A stretch of 33,952 nucleotides of DNA from Bacteroidales bacterium (GTDB lineage Bacteria > Bacteroidota > Bacteroidia > Bacteroidales > Azobacteroidaceae). The stretch is from contig BHEP01000031.1 of NCBI GenBank assembly GCA_003851245.1, forward strand, positions 1-33,952. The letters run 5' to 3'. The notes below the pieces were generated by a model that was not told the DNA's origin, searched no databases, and was given only the letters and a program-made list of their open reading frames with translations. A program made the translations under genes and the position numbers. Shown piece after piece: positions 33,524 through 33,952 of this stretch. Positions within the stretch are counted from its first letter, which is position 1; every line of letters starts with the position of its first letter.

Positions 33524-33585
33524 GATTTAGAGCCTCTCCTGTAGAAATGCTTTTAATTGCAACTTTAATAAAAAAAATAAAAAAA

Positions 33586-33952
33586 ATGAAAAAAATAAGA
33601 GCCGCCATTGTTGGATATGGAAATATCGGAAAATATGTAATCGAAGCTCTGGAGGCTTCTCCTGATTTTGAAATTGCTGGTATAGTACGACGTAGTGTGA
33701 GTAATATCCCCTCAGAAATCGCACACCTAAAGGTTGTAGACAATATAAAAAACTTAGAAAAAGTGGATGTTGCTATCCTATGTTCGCCTACCCGCGCCAT
33801 TGAAGCCACTGCCAAAGAAATTTTAGCTATGGGCATCAATACCGTAGACAGCTACGATATTCATGGGGGCATTGTTGCTCTTAGAAGAGAGCTGTCAAAA
33901 GTAGCCAAAGAAAATAAGGCGGTAGCGATTATTTCGGCTGGATGGGATCCTG
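33586..33952 (+). CDS. ddh: meso-Diaminopimelate dehydrogenase (3' part outside window)
   Basis: The first 122 residues are present; the full protein is usually near 300. The enzyme is NADPH-dependent and makes meso-diaminopimelate from tetrahydrodipicolinate in one step for lysine and peptidoglycan synthesis. The Rossmann motif GYGNIG is at 10-15 in MKKIRAAIVGYGNIGKYVIEAL. AILCSPTRAIEATAKEIL and VDSYDIHGGI follow, and the visible part ends in the family-typical ISAGWDP. The start ATG follows a long A-rich tract. The window ends within the codon after Pro122. Confidence 0.92.
   Translation, partial: MKKIRAAIVGYGNIGKYVIEALEASPDFEIAGIVRRSVSNIPSEIAHLKVVDNIKNLEKVDVAILCSPTRAIEATAKEILAMGINTVDSYDIHGGIVALRRELSKVAKENKAVAIISAGWDP

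Noticed and set aside
33504..33839. Minus-strand open frame of about 110 codons
   Set aside because: It lies opposite the clear ddh coding sequence and has no recognisable family features.
1..33952. Search for CRISPR arrays, tRNA or rRNA genes, prophage or defence genes
   Set aside because: No regularly spaced repeats, cloverleaf-like sequences, rRNA-like stretches or known defence or phage proteins were seen by eye.

Overview
The window is AT-rich and reads as a chromosomal segment of a member of the Bacteroidota, most likely order Bacteroidales (inference). The grounds are: a TonB-dependent receptor with a carboxypeptidase-like N-terminal domain beside a DUF4249 lipoprotein; a short primary sigma factor without region 1.1; the rpmB-rpmG-DUF4295 cluster; a complete Bat (aerotolerance) operon; the pyrB-pyrI pair; a Porin_10-type putative porin; and repeated promoter boxes of the Bacteroidota type (TTTG at -33, TAnnTTTG at -7). 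Shine-Dalgarno sequences are mostly absent. No rRNA, tRNA or CRISPR array was seen.

Layout. 1-558 is the right end of an IS21-family element (3' part of istB plus two tandem terminal repeats). 745-6714 lies on the minus strand: DUF4249 lipoprotein and TonB receptor (an outer-membrane uptake pair), then rpoD with its own promoter and terminator, then an HtrA/Deg protease. A divergent spacer leads to plus-strand genes for the rest of the window. 7073-7688 is rpmB-rpmG-DUF4295, closed by a strong terminator. 7823-11849 holds ftsY-rimO and two HU-type genes, the second a membrane protein with a LysM-like C-terminus. 11983-20337 is the Bat operon: moxR, DUF58, a membrane protein, batA, a batB-batC fusion, batD and batE. 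20447-23260 is glnS plus a TPR protein. 23411-26428 is a four-subunit 2-oxoacid:ferredoxin oxidoreductase with a Dabb-domain gene inside the operon, followed by a putative porin and a solute-binding-like protein. 29292-31975 is pyrB-pyrI, a flavin reductase-like protein and an outer-membrane beta-barrel. 32048-33952 is glyA and the start of ddh (meso-diaminopimelate dehydrogenase), cut by the window edge.

Most of the window is core housekeeping. I see no defence island, prophage or obvious new multi-gene system. The items most worth following are the HU-transmembrane-LysM protein, the batB-batC fusion with an embedded signal peptide, the structured leader of the ferredoxin oxidoreductase operon with an 11-bp operator-like repeat, the Dabb gene inside that operon, and a perfect 16-bp inverted repeat after glyA.
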